This document shows positions 1 through 8,649 of a DNA stretch of 64,000 bases, one piece after another; the stretch's first letter is position 1; each line of letters begins with the position of its first letter. This DNA comes from Neorhizobium galegae (lineage in GTDB: Bacteria; Pseudomonadota; Alphaproteobacteria; Rhizobiales; Rhizobiaceae): the NCBI RefSeq assembly GCF_017877135.1, contig NZ_JAGIPH010000001.1:992001-1056000 (forward strand). The letters run 5' to 3'. A model generated the notes under the pieces. That model was not told the DNA's origin and did no database searches. It saw only the letters and a list, made by a program, of their open reading frames with translations. The position numbers and the translations under genes are program-made.

Positions 1-536
1 CCGGCAAAGATGCCGAGGCGCTGGCCAAGGCAGAGCGGCGAAAAGATGTCGATGGCGCGAACACCGGTGCGAAATCCGGTTTCGACGCGCTTTCTTGTCA
101 TCGAGGGCGGGGCGGTGTTGGAAATCGAGCGCTTCACCGGGCCGTTCTGCAACGGCCCCTTGCCGTCGATGGGTTCGCCGAGCGCACTGATCGTGCGGCC
201 GCACCAGCTTTGGTCCGGGGCAACGCGAAAGGCCCCCTTGCGGATGACGACATCGCCGATGCCGATCGGCTCGCCCGGCTCGATCGGGCAGACATAGATG
301 ATATCGGGTTCGACGCGCACGACCTCACCGAGATGAATGCCGGTTGCGCTGCGATGGGCGACGAATTCGCCGAGCCGGACATGGCGCGACAGGCCGGCGA
401 CCGTATAGTGACCGGCTGCAATGGTGCGCACGCGGCCTCCCGGCGCCACCGCCACCGACGGATCGGCAAAGCGGCGCACAAGTTCGGCCATATTCTGCAG
501 TTTTGCGCCCGGGGGTTCGGCCATTCTCGTATCCAT
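1..536 (-). CDS. fliI: Flagellum-specific ATPase FliI (N-terminal part, cut by window edge)
   Basis: FliI is the ATPase of the flagellar type III export apparatus and works at the cytoplasmic base of the basal body. Only about the first 178 codons are present. Reading the minus strand from ATG at 536 gives a beta-barrel N-domain and then motifs typical of F1-like export ATPases: ALGEPIDGKGPL and TGFRTGVRAIDIFSPLC. The frame stays open to base 1, where it reads IFAG, just before the expected Walker A loop, so the catalytic core lies outside the window. An internal ATG twelve bases downstream is an alternative start. It lies 17 bp after flgF on the same strand, so the two are probably co-transcribed. 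Confidence 0.93.
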   Translation of the reverse strand, partial: MDTRMAEPPGAKLQNMAELVRRFADPSVAVAPGGRVRTIAAGHYTVAGLSRHVRLGEFVAHRSATGIHLGEVVRVEPDIIYVCPIEPGEPIGIGDVVIRKGAFRVAPDQSWCGRTISALGEPIDGKGPLQNGPVKRSISNTAPPSMTRKRVETGFRTGVRAIDIFSPLCLGQRLGIFA

Positions 537-553
537 GTCCTATTCCCTGCCCG

Positions 554-1288
554 TCAGCGCGTGCCGCCCAGCGTCTTGATCGCTTCGCCGAACTGCTGTT
601 CGGTGTCGCGCATCAGCGCCGAGATACCCTCGAAGGCACGGTTGACCTGGATCAGCTCGGTCATCTGGCCGATCGCATTGACGTTGGACTGTTCGAGATA
701 GCCTTGGCTCACGCCGACATTGAAGGCGTCGACCACCGGTTGCGGCGGATCCACCGGAATGACGCCGGCATTCTCGTAGCGCAGGTAGCCCTTGGAAATA
801 TCAGAGCTGAACACGCCGAGCGTCGCGACCGGATTGCCATCCTGGCTGATGCGGCCATCGGCACCGACGCTGGGCGGGCCGCCGGCCCGGTTGAGCTGGA
901 TCGGCGCGCCGCCGGCATCGAGCACCGGATAGCCCCTGCTGGACACAAGCTCGCCGGTTTCTTTCATGGTAAACCGTCCGTCACGGGTCAGCACCTGGCC
1001 GCCCGGCGTGCTGATGGCGAACCAGGCATCGCCCTTTATGGCGAAATCCAGCGGATTTCCGGTCTGTTCCAGTGCACCGCTGCGCGTCGAGAGGTAATCG
1101 TTGCCCTGGCTGACGAAAGCCACCTTGGCGTTCAGCTCGTTGCGGGTCTTGCTCAGCACCTCGTCGAACTTGACTTCGGTCGCGCGAAAGCCGACCGTAT
1201 TCATGTTGGCCATGTTGTCGGCAATGGTGTTCAGCCGGCGCTCCAGCGCGATCTGCGACGAAATACCGACATATAATCCGGACTGCAT
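554..1288 (-). CDS. flgF: Flagellar basal-body rod protein FlgF
   Basis: FlgF forms part of the proximal rod that crosses the periplasm. The 244-residue protein starts with the rod/hook family N-terminus (QSGLYVGISSQIALERRLNT, then NMANMNTVGFRATEVKF). A middle D1-like domain follows, with LDFAIKGDAWFAI and RDGRFTMKETGEL. It ends with the conserved C-terminal helix (QSNVNAIGQMTELIQVNRAFE). Length is normal for the family. It is read away from motA, with 227 bp between them, so divergent promoters are likely. It is followed by fliI, matching the known rhizobial order. Confidence 0.95.
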   Translation of the reverse strand: MQSGLYVGISSQIALERRLNTIADNMANMNTVGFRATEVKFDEVLSKTRNELNAKVAFVSQGNDYLSTRSGALEQTGNPLDFAIKGDAWFAISTPGGQVLTRDGRFTMKETGELVSSRGYPVLDAGGAPIQLNRAGGPPSVGADGRISQDGNPVATLGVFSSDISKGYLRYENAGVIPVDPPQPVVDAFNVGVSQGYLEQSNVNAIGQMTELIQVNRAFEGISALMRDTEQQFGEAIKTLGGTR

Positions 1289-1515
1289 ATCATCTGCCTC
1301 CGTGTCTCAACTGCAGGGAACGGGGGCAAGGCCCATGATGGGCACCCCTCCGCACGGGTGGAGGGGGCGTTACCCCCCTGATGCGTCCGACACTAGGAAG
1401 ACAGACTTGCGCGAGGCTGTTTCGCTGGGCTTAGCCCCAAGCGGGCGGTTTCCACAGCCTCACGCAAGCCACGCCCCTTATCCAAAACCTGATACAACCA
1501 CGGTACAGGCACGCG
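1289..1515. promoter_or_regulatory. Divergent flgF/motA intergenic region with several small inverted repeats
   Basis: This 227-bp gap separates the divergently read flgF and motA. It holds several short palindromes, including GCCCATGATGGGC near 1331 and GGGGGCGTTACCCCCC near 1365. Promoters for both directions must lie here, but no confident -35/-10 pair was seen. The hairpins could shape the motA leader mRNA; this is inference. Confidence 0.35.
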
Positions 1516-2394
1516 ATGACCATCATAATCGGATTTGTGATCACACTTGGCTGCATCCTCGGCGGCTTCATGGCGATGGGCGGTCACGTCGACGCGCTTA
1601 TCCAGCCGTTCGAGCTGATGATCATCGGGGGTGCGGGGCTTGGCGGCTTCATCATGGCCAACCCGATGAAGACGGTGAAGGACGCCGGCAAGGCCATGGG
1701 CGAGGCGTTCAAATACGCCGTGCCCAAGGAACGCAACTATCTCGACGTGCTCGGCGTGCTCTATTCGCTGATGCGCGACCTGCGCACCAAGTCACGCAAC
1801 GAGATCGAGGCGCATATCGACAACCCGGACGAATCCACCATCTTCCAGTCGGCGCCGACCGTGCTGAAGAACAAGGAACTGACTGCCTTCATCTGCGACT
1901 ACGTGCGCCTGATCATCATCGGCAATGCGCGCAGCCACGAGATCGAGGCGCTGATGGACGAGGAACTCGACACCATCCTGCACGACAAGATGAAGGCCTA
2001 TGACGCCATGGTGACCATGGGCGATGCCTTTCCGGCGATCGGTATCGTCGCCGCCGTTCTCGGCGTCATCAAGGCCATGAGCAAGATCAACGAATCGCCG
2101 GAAGTGCTCGGCGGCCTCATCGGCGCCGCCCTCGTCGGCACCATGCTCGGCATCTTCTTGTCCTACTGCCTGGTGAGCCCGCTCTGCTCGCAGATCAAGA
2201 TCGTGCGCAACAAGCAGCACCGCCTCTACATCGTCGTCAAGCAGACGCTGATTGCCTACATGAACGGCTCGGTTCCGCAGGTGGCGCTGGAATACGGCCG
2301 CAAGACGATCTCCGGCTATGAGCGTCCTTCGATCGACGCCGTTGAGCAGGAGATGATGAACCCTGGCGGCGGCGGCGAAAGCAAGGCGGCGTGA
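1516..2394 (+). CDS. motA: Flagellar motor stator protein MotA
   Basis: MotA is the inner-membrane stator subunit that, with MotB, conducts ions and pushes on FliG. The 292-residue protein has two N-terminal membrane segments (roughly residues 1-22 and 32-52), a large cytoplasmic loop, and two further segments near residues 170-190 and 200-222. The loop-to-membrane motif [20 protein letters not shown] is typical of MotA. No motB is in the window; in rhizobia it is encoded elsewhere in the motility region. It is first in a plus-strand run motA-fliM-fliN-fliG-flhB and overlaps the fliM GTG start. Confidence 0.96.
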   Translation: MTIIIGFVITLGCILGGFMAMGGHVDALIQPFELMIIGGAGLGGFIMANPMKTVKDAGKAMGEAFKYAVPKERNYLDVLGVLYSLMRDLRTKSRNEIEAHIDNPDESTIFQSAPTVLKNKELTAFICDYVRLIIIGNARSHEIEALMDEELDTILHDKMKAYDAMVTMGDAFPAIGIVAAVLGVIKAMSKINESPEVLGGLIGAALVGTMLGIFLSYCLVSPLCSQIKIVRNKQHRLYIVVKQTLIAYMNGSVPQVALEYGRKTISGYERPSIDAVEQEMMNPGGGGESKAA

Positions 2395-3347
2395 CACCCA
2401 TGAGCAATGACGTGCAAAAATCCGCGCCCCGCCTCGATCACGCGCTGCTCGCCAAGCTGACCAATGGCCTTGGCGACCGTCAGACCATCGAAAAGATCTG
2501 CGGCGACTTCGGCCAGCTCTATTCGGTCTTCCTGCCCGACGTCTTCCACAGCGAGACGGGCATTTCCATCGAGGTCTCCTATGTCGGCTTCCAGTCGGGG
2601 CTGATGCCGGACCTGATTGCCGAGCTTGGCGAAACCGTCTGCCTCAGCAACGGTTCCTTACGCAACTGGTGCCCGAATTTCGTGCTCGCCTGCGGCAACA
2701 GCTTCATCATCGGGCTGATGGAGCGCATGCTGGGCGCCGATCCCTCGATGGTCGAGCAGCCGCCGGAACGCCCTCTCTCGGATATCGAGATGGATCTCGG
2801 CACGATGGTGTTCGAGCGCACGGCCAATGTGCTGCGCTCGGGCGTCAATACGCAGGGCGGGTTCGAAGCGCTGCTGGAGCGCCCGCACAATGCCGCAGAC
2901 CGCCCCCCGGCCGATCCGGACGCCCCGGTGGAATATGGCGCCGCCATCCGTTTGGCCGTCGATCTTGGCAAGGTCACCTCGGAGATCGCCCTGGTCATCC
3001 CCCAGCGCGCGCTCCTGAAGACGAAGGTGGAAGTGCCGAAGCCAAAAGGCCAGGCCTCGCGCAACCGCAAGGAATGGCATGACAAGATTGCCGAACAGGT
3101 GCGCCGTTCGCCCGTGACGCTCGAGGCCCGCATCCGGCTGCAGAGCCTGACGCTGAACGCCATCTCCAGGCTGGTCCCCGGCGACGTCATTGCCTTTGAG
3201 GACAAGACCGACGTGCAGGCGCAAGTGAGCGCCAACGGCAAGGACATGTACAATTGCGAATTCGGCCGGTCCGGCGAACGCTACACGGTGCGCGTCAAGG
3301 AGAACATCAGCACCGAGCAGGAGCTGCTGCGCCACCTCATAGGATAA
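2391..3347 (+). CDS. fliM: Flagellar motor switch protein FliM
   Basis: FliM is the C-ring switch subunit that binds CheY-P and sets motor behaviour. The 318-residue protein carries a central FliM domain (residues about 30-225) and a C-terminal SpoA-like domain (about 235-315). The N-terminus does not show the enterobacterial CheY-binding LSQxEID motif, in keeping with the divergent switch of rhizobia. Two starts are possible: GTG at 2391, which overlaps the motA stop and has AAGG 5-8 bases upstream, or ATG at 2400. I keep the GTG because of the spacing and coupling, with modest certainty. Confidence 0.93.
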   Translation: MTPMSNDVQKSAPRLDHALLAKLTNGLGDRQTIEKICGDFGQLYSVFLPDVFHSETGISIEVSYVGFQSGLMPDLIAELGETVCLSNGSLRNWCPNFVLACGNSFIIGLMERMLGADPSMVEQPPERPLSDIEMDLGTMVFERTANVLRSGVNTQGGFEALLERPHNAADRPPADPDAPVEYGAAIRLAVDLGKVTSEIALVIPQRALLKTKVEVPKPKGQASRNRKEWHDKIAEQVRRSPVTLEARIRLQSLTLNAISRLVPGDVIAFEDKTDVQAQVSANGKDMYNCEFGRSGERYTVRVKENISTEQELLRHLIG

Positions 3348-3438
3348 TCGGAGCAAGGCTCATGCTGCAGCGCGAAAAACAGGCCGCAGTGCAAGGGATG
3401 GGCAGCTTCACGCAAGTTTCAACAGGAATAGTGTTTTC

Positions 3439-4068
3439 ATGGCTACGAAGAAAACCCCCGCATCGGATGACGATATTTTCCCTTCAGTCGGCAATGAAGC
3501 CGAACTGGATCAGGCCATCGATGACCTGCGCGGCGTCCTGAAGGCGGACGGCGATGCACCGGCCGGCGATTTCGGTGCCGAATTCGGCGCTGAATTCGGG
3601 GCCGACACGTCCGCCGCACCGTCTGACTTCGGTGGCTCCGACTTCGGCGGGCCGGATCTGGGCGGATCGGATTTCGGCGGGTCGGATTTCGGCGGCGCCG
3701 ATCTTGGCGGGCCGGATCTTTCAGGCTTCGGCGGCGCGGATCTGGGCGGTGCAAGCTTTGGCGGCAATGATTTCGCCGCGGCCCCGCCCGCAAGCGAACC
3801 CGGCAGCGGCCTCCACGCCAATCTCGACCTGATCATGGATATCCCGATCACGGTCGAAATCGTGCTCGGCACAAGCCGCATGCAAGTTTCGGGGCTTATG
3901 GGTCTTGAAGAGGGCGCCATCATAGCGCTCGACAAGAGGATCGGCGAGCCGGTCGAGATTACGGTGAATGGACGGCGGATCGCCAAGGGTGAGATCACCG
4001 TCCTGGAAAATGACGATACGCGCTTCGGCGTGAAGCTGACGGAAGTCCTGAGCACAAAGAAAGCCTGA
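3439..4068 (+). CDS. fliN: Flagellar motor switch protein FliN with Gly/Asp/Phe repeat linker
   Basis: FliN sits at the bottom of the C-ring and also docks export substrates. The C-terminal part (residues about 126-205) is a normal SpoA domain with [11 protein letters not shown] and [15 protein letters not shown]. The protein is 209 residues long, against about 137 in E. coli. The extra length is an N-terminal region that includes a low-complexity linker (residues about 44-112) built of [10 protein letters not shown] and PDLGG units, encoded by tandem 15-bp DNA repeats. It lies between fliM and fliG with short spacers, so co-transcription is likely. The linker may vary in length between strains. 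Confidence 0.93.
   Translation: MATKKTPASDDDIFPSVGNEAELDQAIDDLRGVLKADGDAPAGDFGAEFGAEFGADTSAAPSDFGGSDFGGPDLGGSDFGGSDFGGADLGGPDLSGFGGADLGGASFGGNDFAAAPPASEPGSGLHANLDLIMDIPITVEIVLGTSRMQVSGLMGLEEGAIIALDKRIGEPVEITVNGRRIAKGEITVLENDDTRFGVKLTEVLSTKKA
3568..3774 (+). repeat. Tandem 15-bp repeats encoding (S/A/P)D(F/L)GG units in fliN
   Basis: Within fliN, imperfect 15-bp units encode pentapeptides such as [15 protein letters not shown] and PDLGG, with an earlier block of GAEFGAEFG. Third-position differences between units show the array is not freshly duplicated. Units are multiples of three bases, so slippage would change linker length without breaking the frame. Confidence 0.75.
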
Positions 4069-4095
4069 TCCTTAACGGGACAGTGAGGGAAGACC

Positions 4096-5145
4096 ATGAT
4101 GGACTTTGACGATTTCGGAGGCGCAGTCTCCACGAAACCGTTATCCCAAGCTGAGAAAGCCGCTGCCGTCCTTCTTGCGATGGGCAAGGGGGTGGCCGGA
4201 AAGCTGTTGAAATATTTTACCCAGAGCGAGCTGCAGACGATCATCGCCTCGGCCCAGACCCTGCGTGAGATCCCGCCGGACGAGCTCTTGCAGCTCGTCA
4301 ACGAGTTCGAGGACCTGTTTACCGAAGGGGCGGGTCTCATGGACAATGCACGCGCCATCGAAAGCATTCTCGAAGAGGGGCTGACGCCGGAGGAAGTGGA
4401 TGGGCTGCTTGGCCGCCGCACCGCCTTCCAGGCGTTCGAAACCTCCATCTGGGACCGCCTGCAGGATGCCGATCCGGAATTCGTCGGCAAGTTCCTGCAG
4501 CGCGAACATCCCCAGACCATCGCCTATATCCTGTCCATGCTGCCCTCGTCCTTCGGTGCCAAGCTGCTCATCCAGCTGCCCGACAGCCGCCGCGCCGACA
4601 TCATGAACCGCACCGTCAACATGAAGGACGTCAGCCCCAAGGCTGCCCAGATCATCGAGAACCGCGTGATGGAACTCATCCAGATGATCGAGGCCGAGCG
4701 CAACTCCAACGGCTCCAACAAGGTGGCCGAGCTGATGAACGAGCTGGAAAAGCCCCAGGTCGACACGCTGCTCAGCTCGCTGGAAACGATCAGCAAGGAA
4801 TCGGTCAACAAGGTCCGTCCAAAAATCTTCCTGTTCGAAGACCTCATGGCCATGCCGCAGCGCAGCCGCGTGCTCTTGCTCAACGATATCGCCGCCGATA
4901 TCCTCACCATGGCGCTTCGCGGTGCCCCCGGCGATATCAAGGAAAGCGTCCTGTCGGCAATCAGCCCGCGCCAGCGCCGCATGATCGAATCGGATCTCGG
5001 GGCCACCAATGTCGCAATCAACCCGCGCGAAGTGGCAATCGCACGGCGCGCGGTTGCCCAGGAGGCGATCCGCCTTGCCAATGCAGGCCAGATCCAGCTG
5101 AAGGAGCCGAAGCCCGAAGGGGAACAGGCAACCCAGGCGGCCTGA
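4096..5145 (+). CDS. fliG: Flagellar motor switch protein FliG
   Basis: FliG is the C-ring protein that touches both the MS ring (FliF) and the stator (MotA). The 349-residue protein has the three armadillo-like parts: an N-terminal FliF-binding domain (LSQAEKAAAVLLAMG), a middle domain with EHPQTIAYILS, and a C-terminal torque domain with FLFEDLMAMPQRSRVLLLNDI and the charged stretch LRGAPGDIKESVLSAISPRQ. Start ATG at 4096 follows GTGAGGGAAG; an in-frame ATG at 4099 is equally possible. It lies 27 bp after fliN and 127 bp before flhB. Confidence 0.96.
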   Translation: MMDFDDFGGAVSTKPLSQAEKAAAVLLAMGKGVAGKLLKYFTQSELQTIIASAQTLREIPPDELLQLVNEFEDLFTEGAGLMDNARAIESILEEGLTPEEVDGLLGRRTAFQAFETSIWDRLQDADPEFVGKFLQREHPQTIAYILSMLPSSFGAKLLIQLPDSRRADIMNRTVNMKDVSPKAAQIIENRVMELIQMIEAERNSNGSNKVAELMNELEKPQVDTLLSSLETISKESVNKVRPKIFLFEDLMAMPQRSRVLLLNDIAADILTMALRGAPGDIKESVLSAISPRQRRMIESDLGATNVAINPREVAIARRAVAQEAIRLANAGQIQLKEPKPEGEQATQAA

Positions 5146-5181
5146 TCGCCCGCATGAACGGCCGTCAAGCGCGGCCAACAT

Positions 5182-5222
5182 GGGCGGCAACAATGCCGCC
5201 CGACCGGGACCATGACGGTCCC
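5182..5222 (+). other. Two adjacent hairpins between fliG and flhB
   Basis: Two perfect inverted repeats sit side by side in the fliG-flhB gap: GGGCGGCA/TGCCGCCC with a 4-base loop (5182-5201) and GGGACC/GGTCCC with a 5-base loop (5206-5222). No T-run follows, so they are not a classical terminator. They could protect fliG mRNA or damp flhB expression. Confidence 0.45.
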
Positions 5223-5272
5223 GACCTCTGGAACCGACGACGGCAGCGGCCGTCCAAAGCAAGGATGAAGCC

Positions 5273-6361
5273 TTGTCGGACGAAGATAAAGACAGCAAAA
5301 CAGAAGCCCCTACCGGCAAAAAACTGCGGGATGCGGCAGAAAAGGGCAATGTGGCCCATTCGAAAGAGGCGACGCTTTTTGCGTCGTCTTTGGCGTTTTA
5401 CTGCTACCTTCTGTTTTACCTTCCCGGCAACACCGCAGCGCTTGGCGAGACGCTGAAGGACCTCATCGACAAGCCCGACCAGTGGCGGCTGGAAAACGCC
5501 ACCGACGTCGTCTCCCTTTCTGTGCATCTCGGCTGGGCCGCCGCCGCCTTCCTGTCGCCCGCCATGCTGATGTTCTGCCTCTTCGGCCTCTCCTCCTCGC
5601 TCATGCAGAACATGCCCTCCTTCGTTCTGGAGCGCGTGCGCCCGCAGGCCTCGCGCGTCTCGCTTGCCAAGGGGTTCGCGCGGATCTTCAGCGTGCCGGG
5701 CCTCGTCGAATTCGGCAAATCGCTCTTCAAGGTGGCCGTGGTCGGCATCTGCATGTTCTTGGCCATGCGCAGCGACTTCCTGCATTCGCTGGACGCCATG
5801 TTCTCCGACCCGACGCTCATTCCGACCACGCTCTATGGCTCGGCCAAGAAGATGATGGTGATCATTCTCCTGGCCACCGCCACGCTTGCCGTGATCGACT
5901 TCTTCTGGACCAGGCACCATTGGTTCACCCAGCTGAAGATGACCAAGCAGGAGGTGAAGGACGAAAACAAGCAGGCCCAGGGCGATCCGATCGTCAAGGC
6001 TCGCCAGCGCTCGCTGATGCGCAGCCGCGCCCGCAACCGGATGATGAGCAACGTGCCGCGCGCCACGCTCGTCATCGCAAACCCGACCCATTACGCCGTG
6101 GCGCTTCGCTATGTGCGCGAGGAAAGCGACGCGCCGATCGTCGTTGCCAAGGGCACCGATCTCGTCGCGCTCAAGATTCGTGAAATTGCCGAGGAGAGCG
6201 GGATCCCCGTTTTCGAAGATCCGCCCCTGGCGCGCTCCATGTTTGCGCAAGTCTCGGTCGATAGTGTCATCCCTGCCGCCTTCTACAAGGCCGTGGCAGA
6301 ACTGATCCACCGGGTCTACGCTACCCGGTCGCCCCAGAAACGGATGCACCAGACACGATGA
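5273..6361 (+). CDS. flhB: Flagellar export switch protein FlhB
   Basis: FlhB is the inner-membrane export-gate component whose self-cleavage switches substrate from rod/hook to filament type. The 362-residue protein opens with the typical [21 protein letters not shown], has four hydrophobic segments (about residues 32-50, 85-110, 148-168, 186-206) and a soluble C-domain. The autocleavage motif NPTH is at residues 270-273. The start is taken as TTG at 5273, because AAGG lies at 5261-5264, about nine bases upstream, and the family N-terminus begins there. It is followed, with a 4-base overlap, by the orphan gene at 6358. Confidence 0.95.
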   Translation: MSDEDKDSKTEAPTGKKLRDAAEKGNVAHSKEATLFASSLAFYCYLLFYLPGNTAALGETLKDLIDKPDQWRLENATDVVSLSVHLGWAAAAFLSPAMLMFCLFGLSSSLMQNMPSFVLERVRPQASRVSLAKGFARIFSVPGLVEFGKSLFKVAVVGICMFLAMRSDFLHSLDAMFSDPTLIPTTLYGSAKKMMVIILLATATLAVIDFFWTRHHWFTQLKMTKQEVKDENKQAQGDPIVKARQRSLMRSRARNRMMSNVPRATLVIANPTHYAVALRYVREESDAPIVVAKGTDLVALKIREIAEESGIPVFEDPPLARSMFAQVSVDSVIPAAFYKAVAELIHRVYATRSPQKRMHQTR

Positions 6362-6795
6362 AAAAATGCGACTATTCGTTGGACAGAGAAAAGATCCTTG
6401 CCCAGGCGATCAACCCGGTGGCGACCGAATTGCGGCTTCTGGACGCCGGCGACCTCATCTCGCTGCTGCGCCTTGAGCGCTATGGCAGCATTGCCGACCT
6501 CGTCTCGTCGGCGGCCGAGCTTTATTTTCACCCCGGCACCGTCAATTTCGGCTCCGGCGGCGAATACCGGCTGGAATGGGACGGCCCGCCGCAGATCGTG
6601 CTCGATCTGGAAATCAAGCCGCGCGGCGTCTCGGTCTATGCACGCCTGATGCTGAGCGACCAGATGGCCGGCATCGAGATCGACCACATTACCTTCCAGG
6701 AGCCCTCGCCGGACCCGCAGGAAAACACCGCCTTCCTGTCCCGCAGCCTTCACGAAGCGCGTTTTGCCACCACGCCCATGGACATGGCCGGCTGA
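6358..6795 (+). CDS. Conserved hypothetical protein at the end of the flagellar run
   Basis: I do not recognise a named family in this 145-residue, cytoplasmic-looking protein. It has no signal peptide or membrane segment. The middle is beta-rich ([18 protein letters not shown], then [20 protein letters not shown]), with a helical N-terminal third. The ATG at 6358 overlaps the flhB stop by four bases, so translation is probably coupled to flhB. The place at the end of the switch/export genes suggests a motility role, but this is context only. The next genes, visR and visN, are read in the opposite direction, and a hairpin follows the stop. Confidence 0.75.
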   Translation: MKKCDYSLDREKILAQAINPVATELRLLDAGDLISLLRLERYGSIADLVSSAAELYFHPGTVNFGSGGEYRLEWDGPPQIVLDLEIKPRGVSVYARLMLSDQMAGIEIDHITFQEPSPDPQENTAFLSRSLHEARFATTPMDMAG

Positions 6796-6812
6796 CGGGA
6801 GATTCTGAAGGC

Positions 6813-6845
6813 AGGGCCGGTCGACGGCGAAGGGGCCGGCCTTTC
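6813..6845 (+). terminator. Probable rho-independent terminator of the motA-flhB run
   Basis: An AGGGCCGG stem pairs with CCGGCCTTT across a 15-base loop between the plus-strand orphan gene and the convergent visR. The loop is large and only a short T-run follows, so this is moderate evidence. Confidence 0.45.
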
Positions 6846-6850
6846 TCCGA

Positions 6851-7603
6851 TCAGTGAATATAGCCTAGGCGAATCGCCTTTGCGATCGCCTGGATACGAT
6901 TGACCGAATCGAGCTTGATCGTCGCCGATCCGAGATAGGCGTTCACGGTGTGGACGGAGAGGCCGAGCTTTTCGGCAATTTCTTCGCTGATCTGGCCATC
7001 GCCGGCCAGCTGAAGACAGGAAATCTCGCGTTCGCTGAGCGTTTCGGAGGGCACCGCCTTGCGTTCGTCCAGCGCCAGGAGATCCATCATGATCTGGCAG
7101 CTGCGCACATGCTGGTCGATGACGGCATCACTCGACACATCGATGGCTGTGCCGCAAAACAGCACATAGCCGTTGCCGACGGCCCCGAGGCGCACCGGAA
7201 AGGCGATGCCGGCATAGGGCATGCCGCCTTCGTCCAGCCGTCGGATCAGCGGCGCCGGATCGACAACGGAATCGGCGTCTCCGGGCTCTCCATCGGGTCC
7301 CGGCCAGATCATCGGCAGAAGCGAAACGTCGATGTGGTGAATGAGGATGTCGCCATAGGCGCCAATCAGGGCTGCAGTGTTTTCGGTGGCGGACGCGCCC
7401 CAGTTGTCGAGCTCGCAGATCAGCTTGCGCTTGTTGGGCAGGCCCGCGCCGCTGACGCGAAACACGGCAAAGCTTGCAGCGCGCATGCTCTTCTGCATGG
7501 CGACGAGTTTTGGATAAATATCCGAACGGCTGCTGGCTCGCTGAACACGAAGGTATTGCATTCCCGCTTCCGGCTCTCCCCCCGTTGTCCGCGAGTACCC
7601 CAT
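6851..7603 (-). CDS. visR: LuxR-family motility master regulator VisR
   Basis: In S. meliloti VisN and VisR act together as the top regulators of flagellar and chemotaxis genes. This 250-residue protein has an N-terminal ligand-type domain and a C-terminal LuxR helix-turn-helix (about residues 185-248) with LSEREISCLQLAGDGQISEE, then LGLSVHTVNAYLGSA. It starts 10 bp after the visN stop, so the two are one transcript. ATG at 7603 has AGGAAAGG just upstream. The assignment of R versus N rests on gene order (visN first) and on the HTH; both are LuxR-like and weakly similar to each other. Confidence 0.87.
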   Translation of the reverse strand: MGYSRTTGGEPEAGMQYLRVQRASSRSDIYPKLVAMQKSMRAASFAVFRVSGAGLPNKRKLICELDNWGASATENTAALIGAYGDILIHHIDVSLLPMIWPGPDGEPGDADSVVDPAPLIRRLDEGGMPYAGIAFPVRLGAVGNGYVLFCGTAIDVSSDAVIDQHVRSCQIMMDLLALDERKAVPSETLSEREISCLQLAGDGQISEEIAEKLGLSVHTVNAYLGSATIKLDSVNRIQAIAKAIRLGYIH

Positions 7604-7613
7604 TCAGCCTTTC

Positions 7614-8351
7614 CTATACAAGATTGTTGCGCACGGCATAGGCGATGGCCTCCGACCGCGTCTTGGTTGCCGTCTTGCGCATGACGCTGGTGATGTAGTT
7701 GTTGATCGTGTTGCGCGAGATGCCGAGAATGACGGCGATCTCGTCGCTGGTCTTGCCTTCCGCGATCCAGAACAGGCATTCCAGCTCGCGGTCGGTCAGT
7801 TCGAAATCGCGCTCCACCCGCACGTCGCGGGTTTCCCCAAGGCTCATGGCATAGCCGGCCAGAAGCCCCACTTCGCGCAGGCGATCCTGCGACAGGATGA
7901 TGCCTTCGTTAAAGAGAAGCATGATTGAAAACCGCGTGCGGCCCGTGCAGAAGGTCAGCGAACAGTATTGGCGGCTCACCTCCTCCGGCAGGCTGAGGTC
8001 ATCGGGCAGAAGCGCAAACTGCGGCGTCAGAAGCGCCAGGCATTTTTCGATTTCCGTGGAGCGGGAATAGCCCTTGGCGAGATCGGCGCCCAGCCGGCGC
8101 ACCAGATCGAAAGGCCAGTTGGAGGCAACGATGAAATCCAGCCCCTGGTCCTGGATCAGGTCGTAACGGGCAAGCAGGTAATGGGACGCACCGACATAAT
8201 CGGACAGGATGCGCATGGCCGACTGGATATTGCCGGAGGCTCCGGCCAGAGACAGGCGGCGAAGAACTTGCTCACGCAACAACGCCTTTGGGTGAGCCGG
8301 CTCGATGAAATGCCGACCTTCCAGCGTCTGTTCTGCGTTGCGCAACTCCAT
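7614..8351 (-). CDS. visN: LuxR-family motility master regulator VisN
   Basis: VisN is the partner of VisR in switching on the rhizobial motility regulon. The 245-residue protein has an N-terminal autoinducer-binding-like domain (about residues 35-165) and a C-terminal HTH with LTDRELECLFWIAEGKTSDE and ISRNTINNYITSVMRKT. It lies on the same strand as fliF upstream but is separated by 298 bp that contain a terminator, so visNR very likely has its own promoter in 8352-8590. No ligand is known from the sequence. Confidence 0.87.
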   Translation of the reverse strand: MELRNAEQTLEGRHFIEPAHPKALLREQVLRRLSLAGASGNIQSAMRILSDYVGASHYLLARYDLIQDQGLDFIVASNWPFDLVRRLGADLAKGYSRSTEIEKCLALLTPQFALLPDDLSLPEEVSRQYCSLTFCTGRTRFSIMLLFNEGIILSQDRLREVGLLAGYAMSLGETRDVRVERDFELTDRELECLFWIAEGKTSDEIAVILGISRNTINNYITSVMRKTATKTRSEAIAYAVRNNLV

Positions 8352-8589
8352 TTCGTTTCATCTCCCTTTCAGGGAAAACACCTCAAACGCCTGTCATTAC
8401 CCCCGGATCACGCAACTCATGGTCATCGGCAAATCAATCCGGTTCCCTTGCCTCGTCATGCGCCTCAGCGAATCATGGCCATTTTAGGAAGCCGACACGG
8501 AAATGCCACACCCTCGTTCCGATTTCCCGCAAAGCTTTTGGCCACAAGTCGTTCAAAGCTGTGGACCAACCTACGGTATCAGAGGGCGA

Positions 8590-8620
8590 TAAGCAAAAGG
8601 CCGGCTAAGCCGGCCCTTAC
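8590..8620 (-). terminator. Rho-independent terminator downstream of fliF
   Basis: The palindrome GGCCGGCTAAGCCGGCC (8599-8615) is followed, in minus-strand direction, by TTTTGCTT. It lies about 35 bp after the fliF stop and before visN, so it should end the chemotaxis-fliF transcript and insulate visNR. Confidence 0.8.
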
Positions 8621-8649
8621 TATCACGACAACGTGATGACTTTTGTGGG

